62,698 nucleotides of DNA from RGIG3528 sp045629005 (GCA_045629005.1 JAZQQJ010000011.1:1-62698); one strand, 5' to 3'; numbered from the stretch's first letter, positions 25,313 through 34,802 are shown. The notes: a model not told the origin generated them from the letters alone. Translations and numbers: made by a program.

Positions 25313-26593
25313 TTACGGATTCTCCTTAGCATCGAAGGCCTCAAGAATCGCACTGTAAATGGCTTCGGCAGTCTGACTCTGACCTTCTTCACAGTTGATT
25401 TTAGCGAAATCCTTATCATTTGACAAGTAGCATATTTCAACAAGCGCTACAGGATTTTCGGAAAGTCTGACAATCTTAATATCATCGGCTGTATATAAGC
25501 CTCTGTAGTTTGTTCCGAGTGCTCCCGAAACACTCTTTCCAAGAATATCCGCAAGTTTCTTGGAATTAAAACTGTCGTCTGTGCCCTGATTTCTGTTATA
25601 GAGCACCTCTGTGCCCTTCAGCTTCTTGCTGCTGTAACTGTTGCAGTGAATGCTTATGAACATATCGGCATTAACACCGTTTGCAAGATTAACACGTTCA
25701 TCAAGAGAAGGATACGTGTCGTCAGTTCTTGTGTAGAAAGCCATTATATCAGGATCTGCGTCAAGCAGCTCTTTAAGCTTAAGGACAACCGCAAGATTAA
25801 TGTCATCTTCCCACGTTTTCTTGTCGTATGCAACTGCGCCGGGATCTTTGCCGCCATGTCCCGCGTCAATAACAACAATCTTGTCATATACGCTGCCAGG
25901 CTCTCTCAAAGTTACAATGTAGTACTCGCCGTGAACACGTCCGTTTGCAACAAACCATCCGTTCAGCTTCATTGCAACCGTTGCAAGATTCTTTTCCTCA
26001 TCGAGAGTAAGAATCATTTCGTTGACAAAATCGTTTTCCATGCCTGTGCATGTGCCTTTGAAAGCGATTTCTTTATTGATGCGGTAAATATCGTCCGGAG
26101 TAATCGAAAGTGCTGCATCAAGCGGCACGGTAAGCTTCAAGGTGCATGTAAGCATATCCTGCTCGAGTGACACCTTCTTCAGGCCCTCGGGAAGTCTTAT
26201 TACGATGTTCATGTCACTTATGAATTTCATGACATCAGGTGCATCTTCACCGAACATTACATCAAAAACGGTTCTCGTTTCGATTTCCTGCTCTTCGTCT
26301 TCTTCAAAATCCTTCCATCTGTCCTCTTCAAGGGCAAGCTCCCATTGTTCGTTTGCTTCGGATTCAGGCTCGTCGGCATCTACTGTCTTTGCCTCTCCAA
26401 GGAACACCTGCTCCTTTTCCATTGCAAGAGGGCTCATTTCATCACGGTCCTCTGCTTCGAATTCGGGCTGCGCAAGCACTGCAGAAGGCTGTATAACAAG
26501 TCTGCTGCTTTTAACAACTCCAACCAGGACACATACTGCAAGAACTGCAAGTAAGTACATCGTTATTCTTTTAATGGTAAGTTCGTTTTTCAT
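25313..26593 (-). CDS. Membrane-anchored N-acetylmuramoyl-L-alanine amidase
   Basis: The 426-residue protein has an N-terminal membrane anchor (about residues 10-25), a highly acidic spacer (about 45-110), an AMIN-like beta domain (about 125-240) and a C-terminal Amidase_3 domain. Zinc-binding and catalytic residues appear in VIDAGHGGKDPG, SIHCNSYSS and LVEICYLSN. It should cleave the lactyl-peptide bond in peptidoglycan, held at the membrane. It is first in a three-gene operon with rdgB and a glycosyltransferase, divergent from the rRNA methyltransferase gene. Confidence 0.93.
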   Translation of the reverse strand: MKNELTIKRITMYLLAVLAVCVLVGVVKSSRLVIQPSAVLAQPEFEAEDRDEMSPLAMEKEQVFLGEAKTVDADEPESEANEQWELALEEDRWKDFEEDEEQEIETRTVFDVMFGEDAPDVMKFISDMNIVIRLPEGLKKVSLEQDMLTCTLKLTVPLDAALSITPDDIYRINKEIAFKGTCTGMENDFVNEMILTLDEEKNLATVAMKLNGWFVANGRVHGEYYIVTLREPGSVYDKIVVIDAGHGGKDPGAVAYDKKTWEDDINLAVVLKLKELLDADPDIMAFYTRTDDTYPSLDERVNLANGVNADMFISIHCNSYSSKKLKGTEVLYNRNQGTDDSFNSKKLADILGKSVSGALGTNYRGLYTADDIKIVRLSENPVALVEICYLSNDKDFAKINCEEGQSQTAEAIYSAILEAFDAKENP

Positions 26594-26602
26594 AAGTCAT
26601 CC

Positions 26603-26632
26603 TTGACAAAAAAACATATATGATATTAAAAT
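26603..26632 (+). promoter_or_regulatory. Sigma-A promoter of the rRNA methyltransferase gene
   Basis: TTGACA (26603-26608), 18 bases, TAAAAT (26627-26632) on the plus strand, inside the divergent intergenic region. Confidence 0.75.
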
Positions 26633-26675
26633 GCTTTAGCTTCTTAATGTGTATATCGGCAAAGAAAGGACATTT

Positions 26676-27827
26676 ATGGAGAGGTTTGAATTTATTTGTC
26701 CATGTCATTTCGGACTTGAATCGGTTTTAAAAAAGGAAATCATCGATCTCGGCTACGAGATTACAAATGTTGAGGACGGAAAGGTTTCATTTGCGGGAGA
26801 CCTTACCGCTTTTGCGCGTGCAAACATTTTCCTCAGAACAACCGAGCGTGTACTTTTAAAGGTCGGTCAGTTCAAAGCCGAAACGTATGAAGAGCTCTTC
26901 CAGGCCACTAAGAAGATTCCTTGGGAAGAGTATTTCCCTTCCGATGCAAAGTTTTGGGTTGCAAAAGCAAACTCCGTTAAAAGTAAGCTTTTCTCTCCTT
27001 CCGACATACAGTCAATCATGAAAAAAGCCATGGTTGAAAGAATGAAGGAAAAATATAAAATCGAATGGTTCCAGGAAACAGGAGCTCAGTTCCCTCTCCG
27101 TGTATCCATTCTTAAAGATATCGTTACTATAGGTATCGACACATCAGGCGAATCTCTTCATAAGCGCGGCTACAGAAAAATGATTGCCAAAGCTCCCATT
27201 GAAGAAACTCTTGCCGCAGCACTCATAATGCTTACTCCGTGGAACAAGGACCGGATACTTGTCGACCCTTTCTGCGGCTCGGGCACGTTTCCCATTGAAG
27301 CAGCCATGATCGGTGCCAACATTGCTCCCGGTATGAATCGTGAATTTCTTGCAGAAACATGGACCAATTTCATCCCTAAGAAAGTCTGGTACGCTGCCGT
27401 TGAGGAAGCAAATTCAAAGATTATCACTGATGTTGAAATGAACATTCAAGGCTACGACATCGATAACGAGGTTATAAAAGCTGCTCGTAGCAATGCAATT
27501 GATGCAGGAGTTGAAAACTACATTCATTTCCAGCAACGTGATGTTAAGGACCTCAGAAACCCCAAGAAATACGGTTTCATCATCACAAACCCGCCCTACG
27601 GCGAACGCCTTGAGGATCAAAAAACTCTCCCGGCGATATACAAAACTATCGGGGAGAGCTTCCATGCGCTTGATTCCTGGTCAATGTTCCTCATTACCAG
27701 CTATGAAGATGCAATTAAGCATATCGGCATAACGCCCGATAAGAACCGTAAAATTTACAACGGTATGATAAAGACTTACTTCTACTCTTTCATGGGCCCG
27801 AAGCCCCCGAAGGGCGGAAATCGTTAG
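26676..27827 (+). CDS. THUMP-domain 23S rRNA methyltransferase (RlmL/YpsC type)
   Basis: The protein combines a ferredoxin-like/THUMP RNA-binding N-terminus (about residues 1-160) with a class I SAM-dependent methyltransferase. SAM-binding DPFCGSGTFPIEA lies near residue 195, and the catalytic NPPYGERL near 305 is the N6-adenine/N2-guanine type. RlmL homologues methylate G2445 of 23S rRNA. The ATG at 26676 (383 residues) is preferred to a GTG 27 bases upstream because AAGGA (26666-26670) precedes it. Its stop codon overlaps that of the convergent hydrolase gene (27824-27827). Confidence 0.92.
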   Translation: MERFEFICPCHFGLESVLKKEIIDLGYEITNVEDGKVSFAGDLTAFARANIFLRTTERVLLKVGQFKAETYEELFQATKKIPWEEYFPSDAKFWVAKANSVKSKLFSPSDIQSIMKKAMVERMKEKYKIEWFQETGAQFPLRVSILKDIVTIGIDTSGESLHKRGYRKMIAKAPIEETLAAALIMLTPWNKDRILVDPFCGSGTFPIEAAMIGANIAPGMNREFLAETWTNFIPKKVWYAAVEEANSKIITDVEMNIQGYDIDNEVIKAARSNAIDAGVENYIHFQQRDVKDLRNPKKYGFIITNPPYGERLEDQKTLPAIYKTIGESFHALDSWSMFLITSYEDAIKHIGITPDKNRKIYNGMIKTYFYSFMGPKPPKGGNR

Positions 27828-28735
27828 TTGTTATCGAAGAATTCGATAAACTCTTTTGTAACAACATCCTTATCAAACTCATTCAGGAGCTCGTGTCTGT
27901 CGCCCTCGTAAAGCTTCATGCTTACGTTCGTGAAACCGAGCTCTTTATATTTTTCAAAGCATGCTTTGATGCCTTTTCCGTAACTTCCGACAGGGTCCTC
28001 ACTTCCGGATGCAATAAATATCGGAAGATCCTTTCTTGTTGCATCCATGCCCCACTTGGCACTTCCTGTTATATGTATAAGGTCGTGATAGAAGCTTGCT
28101 GTGCATATATAACCGCAGTAAGGGTCGGCACGGTAAATGTCAACAATCTTTTCATCCTTTGTAAGCCAGTCACTCTTTGTTCTCTTGCAGTTTCTGAGAT
28201 ACTCTTCCGTTTCGAACATAATCTTGTTAAGTAAAGGTGATTTATGTCTTGCTCCGCAGAAGAACGTAACAACTGTCGCAAGGAAAAGGCCTCCGCGAAT
28301 CATTGCTTCGCCCTGATAGCCCGTTCCGCAGAAAAGTGCTCCATCAATATCGTCAAAGCGCTGAATAACGTTTCTTCCTATGAGTGAGCCCATACTGTGT
28401 CCGAAAAGGAACAGCTTATCACCTCTGTTCTGTGTCTTAACAAACTTAAGTGCTTCAACGGCATCGTTTATAACAAGCTCATAGCCCTTGTGCTTTGCAA
28501 AATAACCGAGGTTAGCCTCTTTAACGTCAGTGCCATGGCCTCTGTGGTTATAGATGTATGCATCGTAACCGTTTTCAGCCAGTGCAGTGAGGAAACCCTC
28601 GTATCTCATATAGTGCTCAGCCATGCCATGAAGCAAAAGAACAGCTCCTTTTACAGGCGCTGTCTCTGTCTTATAAACATGCATCTTGAATTCTTTCCCG
28701 TTTGAACCCTTGAATACAACCGTTGTAACTTCCAT
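27824..28735 (-). CDS. Alpha/beta hydrolase, monoacylglycerol-lipase-like
   Basis: The 303-residue protein has the serine hydrolase pattern: oxyanion segment LLLHGMAEHYMRY, nucleophile elbow GHSMGS, acid in ASGSEDPVGS and the histidine in EGDRHELLNE near the C-terminus. The HGMAEH start is typical of the serine aminopeptidase S33/lysophospholipase group. No signal peptide is present, so the substrate is probably an intracellular lipid or ester. Confidence 0.9.
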   Translation of the reverse strand: MEVTTVVFKGSNGKEFKMHVYKTETAPVKGAVLLLHGMAEHYMRYEGFLTALAENGYDAYIYNHRGHGTDVKEANLGYFAKHKGYELVINDAVEALKFVKTQNRGDKLFLFGHSMGSLIGRNVIQRFDDIDGALFCGTGYQGEAMIRGGLFLATVVTFFCGARHKSPLLNKIMFETEEYLRNCKRTKSDWLTKDEKIVDIYRADPYCGYICTASFYHDLIHITGSAKWGMDATRKDLPIFIASGSEDPVGSYGKGIKACFEKYKELGFTNVSMKLYEGDRHELLNEFDKDVVTKEFIEFFDNN

Positions 28736-28754
28736 CTGCTATCACCCCAATGTT

Positions 28755-29105
28755 TTAGCTTTGTTCGTTAATTGTTTCTCTGACCGCGTCCTTTGTAACG
28801 GGCTTTATGATGTAGTGATTAACGTGGTGCATCCACGCATCAACCGCATACTGCTTGTCTTCGGCAAGGAGATTGACGCGAATGTCTTTATTGATATCAC
28901 GTAGCTCCTGCGTAAGCGCAAGACCCGAACTCTTCTGAAGCAGAACATCGGCAAAGCACATGTCGACATTCTTGTTTTCAGCATAATCAATAGCGTGCTC
29001 GGGATCGTCGAACCCAACGACAACATCCTTCGGACACACATTTGAAACGCAGTTCATCAACTTCCTTAATTCTTTTCTATCATTCTGAACAAGCATGATA
29101 ACCAT
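28755..29105 (-). CDS. Stand-alone response regulator receiver domain
   Basis: The 116-residue protein is a receiver domain with no output domain. The phospho-acceptor region reads DMCFADVLL, with the Asp at the expected end of strand 3, and the conserved Lys lies in HYIIKPV. The usual acidic pair near the N-terminus is weak (VQNDRKEL, with a single Asp). The ATG at 29105 is preferred over a GTG at 29114 because GAGG precedes it. It lies just downstream of a receiver/winged-helix regulator and may compete with it for phosphate or act as an adaptor; that is inference. Confidence 0.85.
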   Translation of the reverse strand: MVIMLVQNDRKELRKLMNCVSNVCPKDVVVGFDDPEHAIDYAENKNVDMCFADVLLQKSSGLALTQELRDINKDIRVNLLAEDKQYAVDAWMHHVNHYIIKPVTKDAVRETINEQS

Positions 29106-29207
29106 GCCAGACACCTCAATCTTAACAAAAATCCCGTGGGTTTATAACCCTTCCCTCTGATGTCCGATTATAGATTAAGGAGTCCACCAAATGTCCACCA
29201 AAAAGCG

Positions 29208-30029
29208 CTATCTGTGGCTCTTTTCCATAAGATCTGCATTAGTCATTTCGGCCCAGCTGTACTGTGCCATGTACTCGCCTCTATATGAATTAACGGCAAT
29301 TGCGTCGCCCTTATAAAAATCGTAAACATCACACTTCAATTTGGACGTATCAATAGCTATGTGGTTCCATGTCTTAATGATGATATGTCCTGCCCCAAGT
29401 TCCTTGAGTGTTTTCTTCAGACTTGAAATAACGGTATGAGCCTGATTGAGTGTTGTCTTATCACTCGGCCTGTCTTCCCAGAGGATGCTGACTATTTCAC
29501 CTGTTGTAATGGCAGCACCGTTTCTGTCGATAAGATATGCAAAAAGCTCTTTGGCTTTTTCTCTCTGAAAAGCAACCTGCTTGTTATCGATGAAAACATC
29601 GAAATTGCCGAAGGTCTGAACACGGATGTCCTTCGGAGTAACATTCTCGCTGTTTCTCCAGTCCTTATCAATGGCCTCAAGAGTCTCAACAATCTGCGAG
29701 GCTTCAACCGGCTTAAGAAGGTATCCGCTGGCATGCATTTTATATGCATCGTAAGCATATTCGCTGTAGGCGGTACAAAAGACAATTTTAGTCTCGTGCT
29801 GTATGTCTTTAAGCTTCTTAGCGAATTCGATACCGGTAATTCCACGCAAATTAATGTCAACAAAAGCGTAGTCCAACGTTGCACCATGCGCTTCCAAATC
29901 GCTCGCATAGTTCATCGCGGCCTCCGCTGTCTCAAATCCCACTATTTCATCTTCATCAAAAACTTTCACTAACTCGGCGAGCATATCATCAAGGATGAGT
30001 CGCTCATCATCAAGCGCCAGGATGTTCAT
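29208..30029 (-). CDS. Response regulator with winged-helix output domain
   Basis: The 273-residue protein has an N-terminal receiver (ALDDERLILDD acidic pair, DYAFVDINLRG phospho-acceptor, GYLLKPVE lysine; residues 1-125) and a C-terminal OmpR/SARP-like winged helix (VQTFGNFDVFID, KAKELFAYLIDRNG; about 138-235). Proteins with this layout are common in Clostridia and usually act without a neighbouring kinase gene, as here. Target genes are unknown. Confidence 0.9.
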   Translation of the reverse strand: MNILALDDERLILDDMLAELVKVFDEDEIVGFETAEAAMNYASDLEAHGATLDYAFVDINLRGITGIEFAKKLKDIQHETKIVFCTAYSEYAYDAYKMHASGYLLKPVEASQIVETLEAIDKDWRNSENVTPKDIRVQTFGNFDVFIDNKQVAFQREKAKELFAYLIDRNGAAITTGEIVSILWEDRPSDKTTLNQAHTVISSLKKTLKELGAGHIIIKTWNHIAIDTSKLKCDVYDFYKGDAIAVNSYRGEYMAQYSWAEMTNADLMEKSHR

Positions 30030-30062
30030 TCTGTACCCTCCGCTGTCCCAATAATTTATGAT

Positions 30063-30091
30063 ATATTAGCATGACAAATGAGGGTAAACAA
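30063..30091 (-). promoter_or_regulatory. Candidate promoter of the response regulator gene
   Basis: Minus-strand TTGTTT (30091-30086), 17 bases, TAATAT (30068-30063), followed by GGAGGG ahead of the ATG at 30029. Confidence 0.5.
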
Positions 30092-30119
30092 CCCATTTTA
30101 TACTTATTTAAGACAACTT

Positions 30120-30620
30120 TTAGTTGCCATTTACCTCTTTGCTTTTTTCGATGGAATCATCGAATTTCCTGCGTAAATGCCTAAGGGGTTTTGCAATAAG
30201 AAAGCCCAGAACAGAGCCTAAAAGATTAAGAATAATATCGTCCACATCAAAGTATCCGCGCAGTGAAAAAAGCTGTGCGGTTTCGATTGAAAGGATGATT
30301 AAAAAGGCAGTAAAGAAAAACCGCCCAAATTTACGGAATCTCCTCCAGATAGCAGTCATTAAAAGACCAAGAGGAATGAAAATATAGATGTTTCCGAACA
30401 GGTTGTCATACACAGTCCAGTCCGCATAGCCGTTAATTATAACGTGAACATATGATTTTATCGTATCAAAGGGCACATATTGGAAGTGGTTTCTGACGTT
30501 CTTCCAGTAATCGCTTGTAATAAGTCCCGAACGGTTTGCAAAGAAAAGAAGATACAGCATAATAGCCGTATAAACGATAAGAAGTATTTTGTAAATAAGA
30601 ATTCTTTTGTCTCTTTTCAA
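30120..30620 (-). CDS. VanZ-family membrane protein
   Basis: The 166-residue protein has four hydrophobic segments (about residues 8-25, 70-90, 98-112 and 125-143) and the family signatures NIYIFIPLGLL and RGYFDVDDIILNLLGSVLG. VanZ-like proteins are of uncertain function; one member affects teicoplanin resistance. The start is TTG, overlapping the polymerase stop as TTGA, with GAGGG 8 bases before it, so translational coupling is likely. Confidence 0.88.
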   Translation of the reverse strand: MKRDKRILIYKILLIVYTAIMLYLLFFANRSGLITSDYWKNVRNHFQYVPFDTIKSYVHVIINGYADWTVYDNLFGNIYIFIPLGLLMTAIWRRFRKFGRFFFTAFLIILSIETAQLFSLRGYFDVDDIILNLLGSVLGFLIAKPLRHLRRKFDDSIEKSKEVNGN

Positions 30621-32155
30621 GCCTTATGCCCTCCGATCTGTCCGTTGCGCTCTATTGTTGTCCCGCCTTCCGAAAGATTCATGCCTTTCAGAACAGCATT
30701 CTTTCCAAACTTTTTTCTAATGTCAATAATGGCATTCTGCATATTTTTTTCTTTTGCATGTTCACGTTCCGCAGTTTTCTTTTCCTCTTCCGCAAGATCG
30801 TAATCTGTAAAGAAATCAAGCTGCTCACAGCTTTCTTTTTCTTCTTTTTTCTTTTTCCATTCCTTCTCGGTAAGAAGATTGCATGCCACAACATTCAGCC
30901 TTCTCACGGTGAGACGCGGATCCGCAATTCTTGAAAAAAGTTCAACTGTGGCTTTCATTATTTCTTTTGTCGACGAAGTATACTCCGGAAGATTCATCGA
31001 CCCATGAACAGGCTTCGGAACTGCTCTCCCGTAATGGTCACGTGCAACTTCTCCGTGGTACTGTTTCGCACGTTCGCTGTCCATAAGATTGTCGGTATCG
31101 TAGCCAATGTTCAGCACAATCTGATTGGTCACGACCCGTTTTTCCACCATATCAAGTACAAGGAGATCGGTCATCTCCTTAACAATAAGCATTGTATGCT
31201 CAAAGTCGTACGGCTCCTTTAACACCTGCCCTGTACTAAGGCTTCGCGTTTCGGGCTTGTATGACTTGATTTCTGCCATTCCGACAGGCTCCCAGCCCCA
31301 CGCATGATCAATGATGAGCTCTGCGTTTATTCCGAAAAGTCTGTACAGAAGGTCCTCGTTATAGTAGCTGTCACTTCCGCCCAGAGAGCATCTGCAAACA
31401 TCTCCCATTGTGTGCATGCCATACTTCTCAAGCTTTCTCGAAATGCTGGGGCCTATTCGCCAAAAGTCCGTAAGAGGCTTGTGGTCCCACAAAAGCTCAC
31501 GGTATGACCGTTCATCAAGCTCGGCAATACGCACTCCGTCTTTATCCGCAGGCATATGCTTTGCAACAATATCCATTGCAATCTTGCAGAGGTACATATT
31601 TGTCCCGACGCCTGCCGTTGCAGTAATGCCCGTTGTTTCAAGGACTTCACGGATCATTTTGATGGCAAGCTCGTGAGCAGTCATCTTATACGTGTTCAGA
31701 TATGCTGTAACATCCATGAACACCTCATCCACTGAATAAATGTGAATGTCCTCAGGTGCGATGTATTTAAGATAAATGCTGTACACTCGGGAGCTGTAGT
31801 CCATGTAAAGCGACATTCTCGGAGGTGCAGCAATGTATTCAAGCTCTAAAGAGGCATCCCTGTCAAGCTCGGAGCCGTAATAGGACTTACCCGAAAACTC
31901 ATGTCTTGGTGCTTCAAGCTTCCTGTCACAGTTAACCTCATTTACCCTCTGGACAACCTCAAAAAGCCTTGCACGACCGCCTATTCCATAGCGTTTCAGA
32001 GCTGGTGACACTGCGAGACATATTGTCTTTTCGGTTCTTGAGGTGTCTGCAACAACAAGACATGTATCAAGCGGATCGAGTCCTCTTTCCACACACTCAA
32101 CAGAGGCATAAAAGGACTTCAGATCTATTGCTATATAGATTCTGTTCTCGTCCAT
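30617..32155 (-). CDS. Y-family DNA polymerase (UmuC/DinB-like)
   Basis: The 512-residue protein is a translesion polymerase. Catalytic residues are in IAIDLKSFYASVECVERG (Asp, N-terminus) and IYSVDEVFMDVT (Asp-Glu, near residue 140), and the fingers contain LAVSPALKRYGI. The C-terminal third has the little-finger domain followed by a charged lysine/glutamate-rich tail. Longer Firmicutes members of this UvsE/UmuC-like subgroup are involved in damage tolerance. It is cotranscribed with the VanZ-like gene. Confidence 0.93.
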   Translation of the reverse strand: MDENRIYIAIDLKSFYASVECVERGLDPLDTCLVVADTSRTEKTICLAVSPALKRYGIGGRARLFEVVQRVNEVNCDRKLEAPRHEFSGKSYYGSELDRDASLELEYIAAPPRMSLYMDYSSRVYSIYLKYIAPEDIHIYSVDEVFMDVTAYLNTYKMTAHELAIKMIREVLETTGITATAGVGTNMYLCKIAMDIVAKHMPADKDGVRIAELDERSYRELLWDHKPLTDFWRIGPSISRKLEKYGMHTMGDVCRCSLGGSDSYYNEDLLYRLFGINAELIIDHAWGWEPVGMAEIKSYKPETRSLSTGQVLKEPYDFEHTMLIVKEMTDLLVLDMVEKRVVTNQIVLNIGYDTDNLMDSERAKQYHGEVARDHYGRAVPKPVHGSMNLPEYTSSTKEIMKATVELFSRIADPRLTVRRLNVVACNLLTEKEWKKKKEEKESCEQLDFFTDYDLAEEEKKTAEREHAKEKNMQNAIIDIRKKFGKNAVLKGMNLSEGGTTIERNGQIGGHKA

Positions 32156-32172
32156 TTATGCCTCCGAAATAA

Positions 32173-33246
32173 TTATAATTCAATTAAGTCTTTTCTCGAA
32201 TGAGTAAAGTTCTCACAGCCGTCCTCTGTAAGGACAACCATATCCTCAATACGTACACCGCCAAAATCGGGGATGTAAATGCCCGGCTCAACAGTAATTA
32301 CGTTACCTGCCTCGATAATATCCTCTTCTGTTACGGAGAAGCGGGGATTCTCATGAATCTCAAGACCTACGGAATGTCCGAGGCCATGTCCGAAGCAGTC
32401 ACCGTAGCCTGCATCTGCAATAATGTCACGGGCAATCTTGTCGTATTCCTTACCCTTCATGCCTGGCTTAAGTGCGTCAAGTACTGCTGTCTGAGCCTTG
32501 AGAACGACCTCATAAATCTCACGCTGCTTTCTGTCCGCCTTTCCGACAACAACCGTTCTTGTCATATCGGAACAGTAGCCATGGTACATACAGCCGAAAT
32601 CCATCGTAACAAAGTCGCCTGCTTCAATCTTCTTCTCTCCCGGCTCTGCGTGAGGCTTTGCACTGTTAAGACCTGAAGCAACGATTGTCTCGAAGGAAAG
32701 CTTTTCTGCACCGTTACACTTCATGATGTACTCAAGCTTTGCTGCAATCTCAAGCTCGGTAACACCGGGCTTAATGTGAGTAAGAATCTCTTTAAAAGCA
32801 ACATCGCCGATATGCTCAGCCTTTCTGAGACAGTCGATTTCTTCCTCTGTCTTTATACGGCGAAGTTTTGTAAGCTCATCTGTAAGCGGAACAAGCTTTT
32901 TAACATCCAGCTTCTCTTTAAAGCTTAAATATGTCGAATACTTGAAATCGTTTGACTCAAAGCCAAGCCTCGTAATCTTCTCGTTCTTTATCACTTCATT
33001 AAGACATGCAATGTAGCCCTTTGAAACGGAAATTTCTGTTACGGAGAACTCCGGAGCCTGCATTTTAGCAGCTACCGTGTATCTTGAATCCGTGAACAGA
33101 TTTTGTGAGTTCGGGGTAATGAGAAGATATCCCGTTGCGCCGGTAAATCCCGAAATATTTCTCATGTTGAAGCCGTCGGAAACAAGAACCGCATCCAATT
33201 CCTTTTCGTTAAGTATCGACTGAACTTTCTCTAATACTTTTGACAT
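32173..33246 (-). CDS. Xaa-Pro aminopeptidase (M24 family)
   Basis: The 357-residue enzyme removes N-terminal residues preceding proline. It has a creatinase-type N-terminal domain (about 1-130) and a pita-bread catalytic domain with the metal ligands in MDFGCMYHGYCSDMTRT (two Asp), GLGHSVGLEIHENP (His), VEPGIYIP (Glu) and GVRIEDMV (Glu). It is cytosolic, with no signal peptide. Confidence 0.94.
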   Translation of the reverse strand: MSKVLEKVQSILNEKELDAVLVSDGFNMRNISGFTGATGYLLITPNSQNLFTDSRYTVAAKMQAPEFSVTEISVSKGYIACLNEVIKNEKITRLGFESNDFKYSTYLSFKEKLDVKKLVPLTDELTKLRRIKTEEEIDCLRKAEHIGDVAFKEILTHIKPGVTELEIAAKLEYIMKCNGAEKLSFETIVASGLNSAKPHAEPGEKKIEAGDFVTMDFGCMYHGYCSDMTRTVVVGKADRKQREIYEVVLKAQTAVLDALKPGMKGKEYDKIARDIIADAGYGDCFGHGLGHSVGLEIHENPRFSVTEEDIIEAGNVITVEPGIYIPDFGGVRIEDMVVLTEDGCENFTHSRKDLIEL

Positions 33247-33292
33247 AAAAAAAACCTTCTTTCTTTATTGCTCTCGTAATAACCTTTCATTA

Positions 33293-33805
33293 CTATCTCA
33301 GAAAACATTTCCTGCCGCAGAAAATCCTAAACGCCAGCAGGATAGGCTTTTCAAGAATTCTTTTAAGATAAATCTGAATTTCCTCCTTGAAGGCCACCTT
33401 TCGCACGAGGAAGCTTTTCAGGCCGGCTGCATTAGCACCTGCAATGTCGGTGAAAAGCTGGTCTCCGACGAAAACAGTTGTTTCAGCATCAGTACACATA
33501 AGCTCACACGCCTTAAGGTAACCGTCCTTTTTGGGTTTTCCTGCTTTGTAAATATAATCCGCTCCTATTTGCTCATTGAAGCTTTTTACTCTGTGCTCGC
33601 GGTTGTTTGAAAGGAAGCAGACCGAATAACCGATTTCCTTCAGCTCTTTCATTAATTTGAGAGCATTGTCATTCGCAGGCGCACCATGTCCGACCAAGGT
33701 GTTGTCTATATCAAAAATGACGCCCCGCACGCCGCTTTTGTAAAGCTCCTCATAAGGAATACTGTATGCTGATTTGTAGTAAAACGTTGGAAACAACCCC
33801 GCCAT
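33293..33805 (-). CDS. yqeG: YqeG-family HAD phosphatase
   Basis: The 170-residue protein is a HAD superfamily phosphatase of subfamily IIIA. Motif I is IFDIDNTLVGH (catalytic DxD), motif II CFLSNN, motif III KPKKDGY, and motif IV FVGDQLFTDI. YqeG often stands near shikimate or ribosome-assembly genes in Firmicutes; here it precedes the M24 peptidase gene by 46 bases. The substrate is unknown. Confidence 0.92.
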   Translation of the reverse strand: MAGLFPTFYYKSAYSIPYEELYKSGVRGVIFDIDNTLVGHGAPANDNALKLMKELKEIGYSVCFLSNNREHRVKSFNEQIGADYIYKAGKPKKDGYLKACELMCTDAETTVFVGDQLFTDIAGANAAGLKSFLVRKVAFKEEIQIYLKRILEKPILLAFRIFCGRKCFLR

Positions 33806-33922
33806 TTCGCCCTTCCAATCCTTTTCTGATAGCCATTTCGTAATATTCTAACACTATTCCATACATAAAACAAGATAGCCGTTTTTGCAATGTATTCGTG
33901 CATTTTTAGCACGTTTTGCATC

Positions 33923-33977
33923 TTGTTTTTTATTTTAGCGGTTGATATAATTACAAAGCAATGTAAATGCTTACATT
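33923..33977 (+). promoter_or_regulatory. Promoter with CcpA/LacI-type operator of the SDR gene
   Basis: TTGTTT (33923-33928), 17 bases, perfect TATAAT (33946-33951). Immediately after the expected start point lies the dyad AATGTAA-ATGC-TTACATT (33960-33977). It fits the cre/LacI-family pattern TGTAA..CG..TTACA except that the central CG is TG. Position suggests repression. Confidence 0.65.
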
Positions 33978-33995
33978 TTTATAACGGAGGACACT

Positions 33996-34802
33996 ATGGA
34001 CAATAATTTTATCAATTTCTCCTTAAAGGGGAAGGTTGCATTGGTTACAGGAGCTTCCTACGGCATCGGTTTTGCAATTGCAAGCGCATATGCTCAGGCA
34101 GGCGCAACAATATGCTTCAACGACATCAAGCAGGAGCTTGTTGATAAGGGTCTCGCAGCTTACAAGGAAGCAGGCATTGAAGCTCATGGCTATGTATGCG
34201 ACGTTACCGACGAAAACGCTGTTAATGAACTCGTTGCAAAGATTGAAAAGGAAGTCGGAGTTATCGACATTCTTGTAAACAACGCAGGTATCATCAAGCG
34301 AATTCCCATGACAGAGATGACTGCCGAGCAGTTCAGACAGGTTATCGATGTTGACCTCAATGCTCCTTTCATCGTATCAAAGGCAGTTATCCCTTCAATG
34401 ATCAAAAAGGGTCATGGAAAGATTATAAACATCTGCTCAATGATGAGCGAACTTGGTCGTGAGACCGTTTCCGCTTATGCAGCAGCAAAGGGCGGCTTAA
34501 AGATGCTCACAAGAAACATCTGCTCAGAGTATGGCCAGTACAACATTCAGTGTAACGGCCTTGGTCCCGGTTACATCGAGACACCTCAGACGGCACCTCT
34601 CAGAGAGCTTCAGCCTGACGGTTCCCGTCATCCCTTTGACCAGTTCATTTGTGCAAAGACACCTGCAAACCGTTGGTTAAAGGCTGAAGAACTCACAGGT
34701 CCCGCTGTGTTCCTTGCTTCCGAAGCTTCAAACGCAGTCAACGGTCACATTCTCTACGTAGACGGCGGTATCCTTGCTTACATCGGAAAACAACCCTCAT
34801 AA
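33996..34802 (+). CDS. Gluconate 5-dehydrogenase-like short-chain dehydrogenase
   Basis: The 268-residue SDR has the NAD(P)-binding TGASYGIGFAIA, DVTDE and NNAG motifs, and the catalytic Ser, Tyr and Lys in NICSMMSELGRETVSAYAAAKGG. The tail PLRELQPDGSRHPFDQFICAKTPANRW is characteristic of gluconate 5-dehydrogenase (IdnO/Gno) or 2-deoxy-gluconate dehydrogenases. It would interconvert gluconate and 5-ketogluconate or a related keto-sugar acid. It stands alone on the plus strand behind a LacI/CcpA-type operator, so expression probably depends on carbon source. Confidence 0.88.
   Translation: MDNNFINFSLKGKVALVTGASYGIGFAIASAYAQAGATICFNDIKQELVDKGLAAYKEAGIEAHGYVCDVTDENAVNELVAKIEKEVGVIDILVNNAGIIKRIPMTEMTAEQFRQVIDVDLNAPFIVSKAVIPSMIKKGHGKIINICSMMSELGRETVSAYAAAKGGLKMLTRNICSEYGQYNIQCNGLGPGYIETPQTAPLRELQPDGSRHPFDQFICAKTPANRWLKAEELTGPAVFLASEASNAVNGHILYVDGGILAYIGKQPS

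Noticed and set aside
29181..29202. Short repeat GTCCACCAAA twice before the response regulator genes
   Set aside because: Two 10-base copies at this base composition are too little to support a feature.
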